Source: Nymphaea colorata (lineage: Eukaryota > Streptophyta > Magnoliopsida > Nymphaeales > Nymphaeaceae). From it: DNA of 64,000 nt. The notes under the pieces are model-generated. The model saw nothing but the letters and a program-made list of their open reading frames with translations, was not told the origin of the DNA and made no database searches. A program made the translations under genes and the position numbers. Location: assembly GCF_008831285.2 (NCBI RefSeq), contig NC_045139.1:31347706-31411705 (forward strand), written 5' to 3'. Below, in pieces: positions 36,370-51,320 of this stretch (its first letter is position 1; each line of letters starts with the position of its first letter).

Positions 36370-39300
36370 ACGGCGATACTTCGGCTCTCTCTCTCTCTCG
36401 CTGGTCTTCTTCCCGTCACTTCCTCGTCCTCGGAAGTCTGGCCCATCGACTGCATTGCTTTTTCTTCGTCCCTCCGAAATCTCCTTGATGTGCGAAGCCG
36501 GAGTTTTCCTTCCTTGTGCGAGTGTTCCACGCGCCCTTTCTGTCTGCATGAGAGGAGACTCCGAGGTACGGCTCGACGGGTTTCCTATTCGTCCACAACA
36601 CAAGGGCGGGCGAGTTGCCTAAGCTACACAAAAACAAAGCCAAACATCGTAAGAGGCGAGTCCCTCTCTCTATCTCTCTCGCTCATTCATCTTTGTCCTT
36701 CTGGTCGGTTGGGTGCTCTGTTCGTAGTTTGGTTCTAGGAGGCTGCGGTTCTCTTCGTCGTGGGAGCTTGGTTTGCACAGTGCGAAAGATTTTCAATAAA
36801 CGATGCAGAGAAGGGGTGGGGGAGAGAGGCCGCGCTTATGGGTGGGAGCGGGGGGCATGTGGGGACTGGGAGGGGCAGTGGAGTTTAAAACGCAAACTGG
36901 TGGTCAGAAAGATGACTGCTTTTTCTTTTTAGCTGCATGTTGATAATTTTTGTGTTCACATTAGAGGAATACATGACTACCAATATATCCCTCCGCCTTC
37001 TACGTTTGACTTGGAACAGTAAGCGTTACATATCGCAATCGCAGGAGCCTTTCCTCTCACCCGGCTTCTGGCCTTTTCTTGCACACGTTCCTGCTCTAAT
37101 TTGCTGCTTCTGGTGCTCATACATTCTCTTGTTTGAGTTTTCTTCCAATTCACTATTCATGAAACTCACATACCCAATATCAGTTTTGTTAGTCTTTCAT
37201 TGTTTTTTAGTTACTGTGTTAGTCTTGTAAGTTCGATTTTACGGCTTTTTAGATATGACGAGTTGGGCAAACCTCTCTACTAGGTTGCGTTAGGTACACT
37301 AGTGTTGAACTCTTGACTTTTATTAATATCTACATTGGTGTTTTGCTATTACAAGATCATGATTAAAGGGAGTTGATTTTCCAATTTGTTTTGCCTGCTA
37401 TATCCACTATTATATTCTCTTGACTTTCTTTTATTTGTTGATTGGTTACAACTTACAAATCATTCGTAAAAGGCTTTTGAAGGGGACTGAGGATGGTGAA
37501 TTGACATCAATGGCGTTGAAGGAAAGCAATTCAAGCATTCGAACTTCTCATGCTTTGAGAGGCTTTCAACTGAGTTTTGCGATGTAATTTCTTTCTCTGT
37601 CAATCACACATGCTCCTTGTGCCGTTTGTTTCTGGCTTGCAATGACAAGAGGAGGGAGAGAAATGCAGGAGGGATCCATTGTGTACGGATACAAATAAGT
37701 GGCTCACCTCTTTTATGTCTGGTTACCATGCATTATCAAAGTGCGTGCTAGCACCTAGGAGAATAGAGAAGAAAGCAATTTACAAAAACTTTTTATGGTA
37801 GAGGCATTTGTGGTCTTGGACTCTTGATGGATTACAGCTAGGTGGCATCTTAGTTTCTCAGGTGCCGTGGCATTTATAGCTAAGTGGATTTTATGGCAAT
37901 AATTTAAGAACCTTTTTTCAGTTTGAGTGCTGTGTAAAATTGAGATGTGCTACCCTGGGCAAGGTTGTGTCTGTTGTGCTGTATGATATATAGCATAACA
38001 ACTGGGAGAATCATTATGGTACACTCTATGTCATTTAATGCGGGGTTTAATTGTACGATTAGTGTGATGCACATATATTTTACGATAATGGAGTGGTCGA
38101 AAAAGGGGACACAAGTGTGATGTTTTTATTTTGGCTAATAAGGCCCCTTGCACACCTGACTTATGGACACTCTTAGGATCTGTATGCAAGGAAACTTTTG
38201 CCTTTTTGAAATAAAAAGGACATCAGTTTAAGGCTAGATTTGCATGTGGGATATCAATTTGGGGTTGAATAAAAATTTTCTTTGGGGTGCATGACAACTT
38301 ATTTCTACTATGAAAGATACAAAATCTTCTAGTTCCATTGTACATTGTATTGTTCTTTGAAGATATGGCTTCAAATGACCTCACATGGCAATGGTGTTTT
38401 TGAGTGAATGATGATAATTAACTAAAATTAGTTTGTAGGTTTTGTAATAAAGAGATTGTTGTAGTAATCTCTTGTCTTAAGCATCATTTAGTCAGAACAT
38501 ATTAAAATGTGGCTCTTATTGATCTCCCAAGAGCATTGCAACAGTAATGTATGCCAATGATTGAAGCTCTAAAAGCCAAAACATTAGAAAAAGAGATGCA
38601 AGATGCTGAAATGGGCTACAGTGAGCTGTGGGAAGTGGAAGATGAGGTCTATCATGATGAAATTAAGCTTCTTATTTATGACCCTGTAGATGCTAGTATA
38701 AGATCCTGTGTGCTTACTTTGAGGGCAAAAGGAAAACGGGGGATGCATGCAGGCGGTAGTTCTAGCAGAAAGAGAAAAATGTGATACAGAGGTAGGTCTT
38801 GCAGTAGAGCATCCAAGGTCAAGTCAAATACTTTTGCTTCAACTTTTTTTTTTTTTCCCATTCTTATACTGCTTTAGATTCTTAACCTGATACGTAGACA
38901 AGTATGACTCCCAGATATTTAGTAGAACAAATGAAAATTGTAATTGGGATGGTTCTATGATTCATACATTCCATTTGATGTGACAAAATCATCCCATTTG
39001 TAGGCTATGGTTGATGTAATTGTTTCTATAGGCATTGGGTATAAAATGCCCAATTATCATCAATTGAGGGGAAATTTTTTTGATATATTTGTAACTATTA
39101 AAGAAGTAAGAACATATTGTGATGAATTGAGATTGAGTTAGAAAGAGAGAGAGTGTAATGTCATGGCAGACAGATAGACAGATATGCAGATAAGAACATT
39201 GATATATTTTCTTATATAGTGTGCTATTGATGGTATGTTTCATGTTTTTCTTAATCTTGTGAATGGTACAGCATTCTTGGCCAGTTCATCATAGACAATG

Positions 39301-40584
39301 CAGCAAAACATAGAGTTACAGGTAGACTGTTGGGTTATTGAGATCATTCTTTTAGACTCCAGTGTTACTTATTGCAGTCTTATGCTTGAAGATCTTGGTG
39401 AGGCCAATAAGATGAATTTAGCAAACAATGTTAAGAGATCATAAAATGCATTTACAGTTATGTGTTGAATTTGATGAGAGTATACACATGGAGGTGAATT
39501 GATTCATCCTACACATTCCTATAAATGTTTTGACAGTATGCAGTACAGTGAAACAGACAAATGATTTAGTCGTTAAGACATATTTTCTCAAGTGATGGAT
39601 GGATTGTGTATTCATGTGCTCATAAGAGGAAGTCAAGTGAATGTAGATATTATATTCAAACAGTTAATTTGGGAATCATGTTTCAAATTATTGAAACCAG
39701 CATATCCTCTTGGTTAAAGTTTTAAAATTGGTCGACAGTGAACATAGGCTAGGTCTGCCATGGCGTACCTCTATGATATTACAGGCAAAGCAAAAAAGGC
39801 TATAAAAGATGACCTTAGGGAAAGAAGAGGTTGTATAGGCCCATATGAAGGATTATATTCGAGAAGTTGTATATGCCCATATATAAATGGTCATTTTGTT
39901 GGCATGGAGGGCTAACACTTTTCTAGTTACCTGTCAAGTCTTTTACCATGAATCACTTATGACATGGTGTCTGTCCATTAAGGTGCATCAGGAGAGAGAG
40001 CAGGAAGGCATTAGGGGCATCACAGCTAGGATGGATTATGAAAATCAAAATATATTTAAAATTTTTAAGAAATGTATTTTTTTTCAAGTCAATTGAAGGT
40101 TTGAAGCCTTTACTTTAGAGTTCAGAGTTTATCTTGGATGCTGCAAAATTGTTAGAATGTTTCATTGCAACATGAAGAAATTTTTAAAGCAGCTCCAGAG
40201 GAGATTCCTTGTGTTTCTTTTGAGTGAACGAATGTTTCTTTTGATTGATCAAAAGTGAAAAGAAATGATTGATGAAAGACTATTGAAGTGCGTTAAATTA
40301 AGTAACAGTCATCAATATGGTGGTGATAGTTGTGAAGGAAAGATCAATACACAACCCTTCAGGTGCACAACATAATTTAAATTAAGCTTTTATAAGTTGT
40401 AGTTCCACTATTATTACCATCTATTGTAGTGGTTTGGTTTGTATGTTACTGGGGCTTGCATTTTTGTTTTCTTCATCCAGCTCTTTGTGCCTTTTTTATT
40501 TCAATCATTTATGTAGTTCCATCATGCATGCTCATAGAATTTTTCTTTTCCAGTTACATTGTGCTTTTCCGAATCGGTTGCTTG
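36370..40584 (+). promoter_or_regulatory. Probable NRPD1 leader exon and ~4-kb leader intron
   Basis: A GC- and CT-rich block (36360-36565) with a (CT)n run near 36386-36400 ends at a strong donor CCGAG|GTACGG (intron from 36566). The acceptor TTTTCTTTTCCAG ends at 40553, placing 31 leader bases before the ATG at 40585. The link between block and gene is inferred from spacing and splice sites only. The intron hosts the hAT fossil listed next. Confidence 0.5.
38365..38784 (+). pseudogene. Decayed hAT-transposase-like BED zinc-finger fragment
   Basis: One continuous frame of 139 codons starts MASNDLTWQW and contains a finger C-x2-C ... H-H (CRFCNKEI ... CLKHHLVRT), the N-terminal BED finger typical of plant hAT-type proteins (usually MASNDxAWQWG...). 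Four in-frame stops interrupt the first 65 codons. The last 77 codons are open and end in a basic GGSSSRKRKM tail. The downstream transposase core is missing. It lies inside the inferred NRPD1 leader intron, same strand. Confidence 0.75.
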
Positions 40585-43500
40585 ATGGATGATGAGAAGG
40601 TGGTGGAGTTATCTGCACCATTAGGACACTTAGCAGCTATTGAATTTCAGATTTTGACAGATGATGACATGGTAAGAAAGTCCTGACAACTATATGTTTA
40701 TTTCCTATAGGAGACATCACTCCTGCATGTTGTGATCTTATTTTCTCAAGATGGTGCCTTTTTTTCACTTTTTTTTTTCTTTTGTTTGCCTTCTTTCAGA
40801 GAAAGTTTGCTGTTATGGAAGTTAAGGATGCAAATGATGTATGTGATCCTAAGTTGGGCATACCAAATCCTTCCTCTAGCCCATGCACAACATGTGGCTC
40901 AGCTAACATCAAATTTTGTGATGGTCAGACTTTGATAACTAAAGTTCTATTCTTAATCTGCTTTAGTATTTGTCACATCTAATACATAAATAGAGTAACC
41001 GGAATGGACGATTTTGATGAATCTCAGGACATTATGGATTTATTGGATTGCCTATCCCCATCTATCATCCAGCCTTACTTCACGAAATAGTGCAGATTCT
41101 CAATAAGATTTGTCCTGGTTGTAAGTCACTGAGGAGGAGGAAAGTCAACTCTCGTGGTATTTTGGTGAGTTGCCTATTGGTTGTTGGGCTCGGGTTTCTT
41201 GTCAACTTCCCAATAGTACTAGCAGGTTTTTGCTAAAGAGATTATTTTTATAACCTTTACTGCTAAAAGGAGTTATTTTCATTGGTTATTGCTGGAAGTA
41301 TGATGGAATTATCTTTACAATTGTGGACATATCTTTGCTCATATAAGCACCATTAAGTGCAAGTATCAAAGGCATATATTGGACATTGTCCATGAAGATA
41401 ACTTTAAAATGTATCTTATTTAGTGTTGATTTGGAAATAATTTTTTGGTCACTTAAGGGGGCATTTGGTAGGCTGAGACATCAGGAAAATATTTGCCTGG
41501 TGTACTGACATTTCCAAAGAAGAGTCAGAGCTCCCATCTCCAACGTTTTTCTTAACGACTAAAGCTGTATTTTTGAAGTCATACAGGTGGGTGAAACTTT
41601 ACCCGTCCATGACACTGCAAAAGCTTTCTCTGGGATACCAAATGCCCTTTGAATGTCTGAGCAGGTTGGGATAAGTTGTTGCCAGTTTGGACAAATTTGG
41701 CTGTTCTGTGGAATTCATTAGGAACTCATGGTCCTTGTTCTGTAAAAAAGAATATTTTTCTCCCTTGAATATATTTCAAAATGGAAAGTGTTCAGTTGAA
41801 ACATGAGAATATGGCTGAATTGGTCATAGTTACTATTAGAGACAGAGTGGAAGAAGGAACAAGATTCCTAGAAATAGGAAAACGATCCAAGTCCTTTGAA
41901 AGATTGAATGAGCCATATAACGTGAAATCTCATGTACACTTCTGTAGAATGAGATAAAGGATGGCTTATCTGTCAACTTTTCCAATATGACCTAAAAAAA
42001 CCCAAATGTTGCCTTATAAAGTTGCCAGAGTACAATTGACCTCCAGATTTGAGATAAATGCTTATATTCCTGGCCAACACAAATTAATTGGTATAAAAAT
42101 TTATGTTGTTAAAATATCCAGAATGACTGATACATTGAGGAAAATACGAAGAGTTTGTTATTGATCTGCTCCAACAAATAGTTTGATAAGTTATGGTATG
42201 TCACAATTTTTATTTACTAAATCATCCAATCTCTGATAATGAAAATCACTACCTTAGTACAATTTTGTTCCTTTGGCACAGTTTCTTACACTGAGCTCTA
42301 AATGGATCCTCTCTCATATTCTCAACCTCCAACGCTTCTTCACTTGGGGATGATGAAATAGATAGTAAATTAGTAATGCAAAAAATACCAGAGTAGGGGA
42401 AACCAAATCCATGTGACATCTATACTGCAATAATTGATTCAAAATTTCAAATAATTAAAAGTAGGATCTCTCCAGTTAATAGCAGGTTCTAGATTTGACT
42501 TCGACATACTGACCTTCTTTTGTACTAGCTCATTTAATGAAGATTTCATGCGTCTGTGCCATTTGAATGTTTTTGCTAATGACAAGAGATGCCCATGTGG
42601 AAAATAGCATTGATAAAGCATCTACGTCATGCTAAGGATTGATCTGAAAAATGATATTGTGATGTTGCTGAAGAAAGGCTATGTTATAGGCGTTCATGAG
42701 ATGCTGCCAGCCTGCCACATTGGTCGATGGTAAATATAGCTACAAAGTGAATATGAATTTTGTCATTCTAAATGTTGTTTAGGACATTAGGTGGATACAT
42801 CCAAAGATTTTTTTTTTCTGGCAAATTTTTAGTTTTTTTGATTTGCTCCTTGATATTGTTTGTACTTTGTAGTTTGTACTTTTGAAACACCATAAGGAAA
42901 GCCATAATAATTATTTAAATGCATGGTGGAAGTGTCAGTGAAATGTAGTTTATTTTTAACTATGATACATGGACATGCTATTTTGGGTGCCCCACCTGTG
43001 CTACACCTTTGTTGCTTGGGTGTGGCTACCCTCACCCAAAAAAGGGTGGCAAGAGGAGGAGGAGGAGAAATGAGGAGGAAGAAGGAGGAGGAGCAAGACT
43101 TGGCTGGGGCTTGAGAGCTAGGGCTGGTAACATTGTTAGGTTCTTTATAAAATGTTTCATGTTTTAAGCCTCTTTTTTATTGTCATTTACTAAAACTAAA
43201 AGAGACTTATTTTATAAAATTTTCTTTTTACTTCTGACCTTCTTACTTTTGAAATTTTCTTTTGTTATAATAATAAATGACTTTCTCAGTAGTTTTTAAC
43301 TTTTTCACTCACTCCTCTCTCTTACCGACCCACCCACCCAATGTGCATTGGCACTGGCACTCTGCACTTGTGTGACATAAACTGTGAAATATTTGAATTG
43401 TTGTTTATGATTTATTTGTACTCGAACCTCTATACTTTAATGGTTCAAAATTATGAAATTTAAGATTCTGCTGACATCTTCTTAGAGCCCTTTTCTTGCC

Positions 43501-46500
43501 AACTAGATGGCATGTAAGAGAGAGAATACACTTCTATAGACCAAAGAGAAGCCTTGCTCTCCTTCAACTGAGTGGGACTACGAAATAGGAGTTGGCCTTT
43601 TTACAATAAACAGGGACCACTAGATCTTCTTACTAACTTTTTAGCATTAAATGTTCAAATTTTCTTGTTATTCCCATTTGATGCTCATTTTGTTTTTGTA
43701 TCTTGAAATATTTACATTACCAAGGCTCTTTAGAAAAATAGTTTTTTAAATATACTGTGATCTTCTTATGTTGAGAAAATGCAAAAAGGAAGGCTTATAA
43801 ACATTTGGAATTTGTTTGGCTACATCGTAATAAATTCCATATACTTTCTTTGATTTGTTATAATCACGATTCACAATTACTTCAATATACTTTCTCTTTT
43901 AAAAGAACGTCACGTGTACTCTAATTTTCCTGTTTCTTTAAAAAATTAAATTTGCTTTAAGTCTTTGTCAGTATATTTGTCTGAAAGTAAGTGGAAAACA
44001 CCCAGTTTTATTTTGCATTATTTTTCAATGTACTTTTTAATTTATTTGAATCTCTAAGTTTTTCCCTAAATTCACAAAATATCCTATGAATGTCCTAGAA
44101 ATACCTCACTGATAAAAACTCAAGAAAGATATGTCGTAGAATATAGGCATATCGTAGCATATGTGCTTCTGCAATGAGGATGAGCTGGTATCACTTATCA
44201 TGAGTTTGCTCCTTTCTTTGGTTCCTTCAAACATTTTTAGGGTTATATTTTCAGAATTTTATTATTTTTCTTTGTCCTATGGTTTATCTTCTTATGATAT
44301 GGCAGGGATTTCAAGAAGACTCAGCAGAAAGAGAAGTTGAAAAATCTAGTGGACAAGACTGTAAATACTGTGACGTAAGTTCTTATAAAATGCTTTAATT
44401 TGGCGTACATTTTCTTTTTCATTTAGTAATATGCCAATAAGATTATTGCTGCAGAGACGAGGTTACCTTAAGCAGTTGTATCCACTTCCTAAATTCAAGT
44501 TTACTGCAAAGGACATAAATGGAAGGAAATGTATGGGCATAATGATGGAAGCCAAAGGTGGGATGCTGGCTGATGATTATTGGGATTTTGTCAAGGCAGA
44601 TTCGACCTTAGAGGTTCATAACAAGAACATTGTTGGAAGGTTTCTTTCTCCTTATCAGGTATCATTTTAATTTCTATGTAGATTGGCTGCATCATTATTA
44701 TGGAATATAATATTTTATTTCTCAATTTTAGTTTACATTTTAGATTAAGTCATATAAGTAGGTCTCTGTGCATGAGTAGTGAGGATGGCACAATCCTTTT
44801 TGGAGAACATGGGTAGAGCTATACCTACATATACTACAATTGATTTTGTCAAGGCAGATTCGACCTTAGAGGTTCATAACAAGAACATTGTTGGAAGGTT
44901 TCTTTCTCCTTATCAAGTAGCATTTTAATTTCTATGTAGATTGGCTGCATCATTATTATGGAATATAATATTTTATTTCTCAGTTTTAGTTTACATTTTA
45001 GATTAAGTCATATAAGCAGGTCCCTGTGTATGAGTAGTGAGGATGGCACAATCTTTTTTGGAAAACATGGGTAGAGCTATACCTACATATACTACAAGTA
45101 GAGTCTCGGACATATGCTACACACACACACACATTTTATATATAGGTATTTTGATCCTGTCTTCCCTTAGTCCTAACAACATATGCCTATCTTGTCTATT
45201 TTTCTCACCTCCCTCCTATTAAATCACATTTATTGAGAGAGGTAGAGGAGATATATAGACTAGAAGTCCGGTTATTAGGATTGGTGATGATCAGGATCAT
45301 TGTCACAAATACCTCTTTTTTTTCAACATGTTAGAAATTGAAAATAAGAAAAAATGAAAAAGAAGTAAATTTTCAGTATTTTGAAAAATCACCAAAACAA
45401 AAAATATCATGTTTTTACTGTGATATTTTCACCTTTTTTTATTTTAAAACATTTAAGTATATTTTAGATCTTTGGTTGTCTCTTAACATGTTAATAACTA
45501 TCTTGATTTTTTCCAAGAGTATGATAAAACTGAAGATCTTATAATTTTTCCTATTCATTTTTAAATTTAAACATTTTTAAAATTTTAAATTCCCTAAATT
45601 TTTTTGAGGAACACAAACTTTCCTATTAATAGCAAGAAAAGGCTCTGATTCCCTTTTACACACACATACAGACAGAAAAGTTCAAGCAAAACAAATTCAT
45701 AGTTCTCGCTTCATGTGTAATTTGTTGTCACTTGTCATTAAAGGTTAAAAGGTGCTCATAACTCATAATAAAATAGGGTTAACTGTTAAGCATGCTTACT
45801 TGTTAAGGCATGGACTAGTCCACGCCTAGGCGTGAGTCCACACCCGTCGCCTAAGTCCATCACTTAGGGGACATGTGTTAGACTGGTGCCTAGGTTGGAC
45901 TAGGCACTAACGTGCCTAGCCCATGGGAAGGTGAAAAGCCACCTTCCCCTCAAATTAAGCCCTGTAATTTTATTATACACTGTTATACCGTATGTACTTA
46001 TATTATATGCAGTTATATTGTATAATTTCTATTCTTTAAGTACAATTTGTGTACGTTAATTACATATTCTATATCAACTCATCAAGTGGAAGTTCCAGCC
46101 ATATGTTAAGTACATATTCTGTAAAACCTCTGTATATATCTGATGTGCTATAAAACATATTTTGTGGAACCTATGCCAGCCTTCTTACCCATGTTAACAC
46201 CTGGGTTTATGGTAATAAGACCACCAGTTTCTCTTGTTTTGTGCATGTCTAGTAATAAGAGAAATACCTGCAGACCTCACTTTTGCAACCTGAATACAGA
46301 TTTATTTTCTCATTTGCGAGGGTGTTTTGTGTGTCACATGTATATTATATGTTATATGTACAATCTGTTATAAACTTGTGATGTATATTACATGTACTGA
46401 TGTTTGAAATGATTCAAATGAAATAGTTTATAAGGTCTATAACTGAAATAGTCTATAAGAAATGCAAGCATTGTCCAGTATGTAAGCAAGAATGATGTGT

Positions 46501-49500
46501 TTTCTTTTGTGTATCAAACTAAGGCATCAGCTAGAGCAGAACAGCACAGTTTTCCAATATGTAAACAAGCTGGAAATGTATTGTTAATCTGTCATGTAAA
46601 CAAGAACAGAACAGTTTTCGATGTTTTACTTTTTGGCTTTACTTATGAAGTATAATCATTCAATTAGAACAAAAGAGAACAGTTTTTCAAGTTTTACTTG
46701 GAATAGAAGCTTACAGTTCAGTCAATAAGTTTTCTGCCTAGGCATGCCTAGTCCCACCTAGGCGCTGCCTGGGCATGTCTACTCCCATCTAGGTGCTAGG
46801 AACTGTGTGGGTGTCTCAACAACTAAGTAAGCATGCCTGGAAAAAAAAAGTTTGGTTGGATCTGGTCTTGACCTAGATGTGAATAATGAAATGGCCAGCA
46901 TACAAGTATCCTTCTCCCAGAATTGCCATGTACTGACACAGGAATGTCACTGTCTCACTGATAATGGGGTGCCTATGTGGCTTAAATAGTAACCTTTCTG
47001 ATGATGAAATAACTTTTTTTTGCTGCTTTGGACCTGATTTTTTAAAAGAATTGTCTTATGTCTTTTTTAATATCTTTTCTGGGGGTCTATTGAGCTGAAT
47101 CCATGTTTTGGTTGTATTCATAGTTAGGTTGCTCCAGATGATTGTCTATGTTATTTTGAAATTCTCTGCTTGTTTATGTATGTCTTCTTCCTTAGTGTTT
47201 GGACTAGTTTTTTTATGATATTGGATAGATAGGCTCATGTTTTTCATGATGATTTCAGTTTTATGCATATGTTTTTTTTTTTACTTTGCGTTTCTACTTT
47301 ACAGTACTGTTTCTTTGATAAGGTCATGCAATATGGTCTTTCTTATAAAAAGAATTATGATACAATTTCCATCACACACTGAAAGCTGGTAGCATTTGCT
47401 GGAAATATGACCTTATTATTCATATTTCCTTGTGTGATTGCCCCAAATTCATCTTCAGTTCCTCTTGGCCCAACAGTATTAAGTTTGAGTTTATTCAGGC
47501 CTTTTGTTTATTGAGAGTCCTAGATCCAGCATTCGTGCACAAATATGTTCAAAGGCGAGAATCTCTTCTTATATCATCTATTCCCATTACTCCAAATCGT
47601 CATCGTGTAGTGGAGGTGAACTCATATCTTGCTGGATCAGCATTGATGACTGTAAGTATGTCTCCTTTTTCTGTTTCATTCTTGTTTTCTCTGTTCCACA
47701 TGCCTTACCGTGTCTTCTGATATGTTGATGGGAGCAGGATGAACACTCAAAGATCTATAGGAGGCTAGTTAGTGGCTTCAGCTCAGCTCACTCAAAAGAA
47801 GATGTAGCGTGTACTGTAGGAAATTTGGCATTAGATTGCTTCAATGCATGCAAGGCAAGGAATACATGTTTATTTATAATTTTATACTAATCTGTAGCTT
47901 TTTTCTTCTGTATGGTGTTTCCTGTGCATTATTTTAATGCTCACTTTTTGTATATCTGCAGTTAAGAACAAGAACATCTCAAATCTCAGAGTCTGGTGGC
48001 TGCAATACAGGGTTGAGGTGGATGAAGGATGTTATTCTTGGCAAACGTTCAGATTTTGCTTTTCGTATGACTGTGGTTGGTGATCCAAACCTCTGCCTAG
48101 GTGAAATTGGGGTTCCAATTGAGATAGCTCAGAAGCTTGTCATTCCTTTGCATCTTAATTTAATTAACTGGAAACTTGTGAAGGCATGTGTTGAATCTTG
48201 CATCCATCAAAAGGCTATCTATATTCGAAGAGAAGGTTCTCTGGTTTCAGTGAATAGTATGAGCCAACTTGAAATAGGTGATGTTGTGTACAGAAGTATC
48301 AAAGATGGGGACATGGTATTGGTGAACAGACCTCCATCTGTACATCAACATTCTCTCATTGCATTTGTGGTACGGGTGCTTCCTTTGAAGTCTGTAGTTT
48401 CAATTAACCCACTGTGTTGCAGACCTTTCTTTGGGGATTTTGATGGAGATTGTTTTCATGGATTTGTTCCCCAGTCAGTTAATGCAAGGGTGGAATTACA
48501 GGAACTAATGGCATTGGATAGGCAGTTGTTAAATGGGCAAAATGGTCAAACAATTGTTTCCTTGAGTCATGATAGTCTGACTGCAGCACACATCGTAACC
48601 AAAGGTCAAACCTTGTTTAATAAGGTTCAAATTCAGCAGCTGAGCATGTTCTGTCATGGACCATTGCAAGAGCCAGCAATTGTTAAGGCACCACTACTGA
48701 ATGGCTCTTGTTGGACGGGTGAGCAGTTCTTTAGTATGCTACTGCCACAACATTTTGACTACTGTAATGATAGAAATGGTGTTCTAATCTCCAGTGGCGA
48801 ACTTTTGGTATGTTCACAAGATTCTGGCTGGCTTCATAATTCTAGTAGTAGCATTATTTCGTTTTTGTCCAAGCATGGACCTTCTGTCGTCCTTGACTAT
48901 CTTTTTCATGCTCAAAGGGCTCTTTCTGAGTGGATATCAGATGATGGATTAAGTGTTTCTCTATTAGACATGTATTTATCTCGTACTGCAGCTTCAAGGA
49001 TTAAGATGATGGAAGAAGTAAGTTGTGGACTTGATGATGCTGAATGTCTATCTTCTACTACGCATTTGATGATGAAGGCAGAAAGGGAATTTCATACGTC
49101 AAATGCTGATATCAAACACAAACCATTTGCTAAAGCTGCTAATCATGAAAGGAATCTCCCTAGGCTGGGATGTGATTTGGGAGATGCCTTCAAGAGAATG
49201 TATCCTGATATCATAAATGTAATCCTTGAACATATTGATAAGGATAACTCCATGTTGACGATGATAGGAGCTGGTAGCACTGGGAATATTCAGAAACTTG
49301 TGCAGCAAGGTGCATGTCTCGGCTTACAATCACTAAGGGATGCTTCTTCATTTAAGATCCGGTCTGGGCTTCCAGACTCTCAGTTGAGTCAGTCGAAGGC
49401 TTCTCAGATGCATCCATGTGTTGAAACAAATATTGAGTGCAGTCAAGAACGTTCATCCTTTGCTGTTGTTAGAAGCTCATTTTTGACTGGTTTAAGCCCT

Positions 49501-51272
49501 TTGGACTGCCTTGTGCATTCATCATCTATTCGTGGTGCCAGTTTCAGTGATAATGCTGATGTTCCGGGGACCCTAGTTAGGAAACTGATGTTTTACATGC
49601 GAGACCTACTTGTTTGTTATGATGGAACAGTTAGGAGTGTGTATGGTAACCAGATTATACAATTTTCCTACAAAAATTGTGAGCGTATACAATACGAGAA
49701 TGATAGGGCATGTTACATGGCAAAATATTCCAATTCTTCAATTGTGTCACCCACTAATGAAATCAGTAGATGTGCAAATAATGGAATTGGTGGTCATCCT
49801 GTTGGTGTGTTGGCTACCTGCTCAATTTCAGAAGCTCTATATGGTGCTTTGGATCATCCAACCTGTTCAAGCAGTTCCCCTCTGCTAATGTTCAAGGTAA
49901 TTTTTGTGCTTATTGTTTCTGTGAGGTGTTCATATTAACGCTGTGAATGCACATGGAATCTTGTCTTTTTGGTCATCAGGTGGTGTCACAGTTTATTCTG
50001 AAAAACTAGCCAAAAGCTGCTACATGGGTGTGGAACAATTTAATAAAACCTATGTATGTATAAATATGTATGTTATACATTGTCACAAAGAATTAGTACA
50101 TTGTCAACAAAGTATTAGTACATTCATGATTCATAAAAACACAATAACAAGCTTGATATGTAAAAAGGGAACCAACATTCATGATTCATAAAAACACAAT
50201 GACAAGCTGGATATGTAAAAAGGAAACCAATAATTTGAACACAAACGAGAAAATTAAGTGCCTGTAGATTGAGTAATTGGGTAAATAACTATGTCATTAT
50301 ATACGTATTTGGGTATAGAGCATTTTCAAAAAACATGGGTATAGTGAGTGATACAGCTGTATATATACATCATAGCATTAAATATCTTAATATTTTTGAA
50401 AATATTGCAATGTTAATAAAAAGTGAAGTAAATAAAAAAAGGGGGGAAAATGTCGCAATATTTTAAAAAAATTGAAAATCAATTTATCACCATTTTATTC
50501 CGATTTTTTCATTTATTTTTTTCATTTTCTGTTTCTGTTTTTTTTTTCAACTTTTGTTTCATTGTTTTATTTTCTCTTGTTTTAGGTGTTTGTATGACCT
50601 CCTAAATACAATACTTATTAGTTTATCATTTTTACCATTTTAACTAAAACACTCTTAGTTCTTATTAGTTTTTCATTTCTTGTATTTTTATTTGTACCTA
50701 ACAATCTGATTTTTATTTCTTTTAAAAGCTTCGAAATTTTCCCGAGATTCTTCTTAAAAATAACTTTACCGAAAAATACTTGAGAAAAACCTCGATGCTA
50801 AAAACCTGAGAACAATATTTGTGGCTATGTTATATATCTCAGTATCACAGATATTGCAATATTTTAAAAAATATCGCAATATTAATGAAAAAATAGGAAA
50901 CACGAAAGAGGGTAAAAAATCATGATATTTTGAAAAAGACATGAAAAATAAATTTATCGTGATTTTTCCCAATCTTTTTGTTTTTATTTTTTAATATTAA
51001 TATTATCATTGACTCAATTTTAAACTTAAAATAAATTATTTTTATTATTATTCTTTGTATCACTTTCATTTAGTTTTATTCATATCTTATTAGCTTCTCA
51101 TTTATTTTCTTTTTATCTAATGTTTGGAAAATTTTAAAGTTTGCTGCAATTTTCCTAAGATTTTTTTGACAAAAACAGTTTTTGCTGAAAATACCTAAGA
51201 AAAACCTTGCCATTTAAAACCCAAGGACGATATTTGTGACAAATTATATAATAAATAAATAAATAAATATAT

Positions 51273-51320
<48 letters not shown>

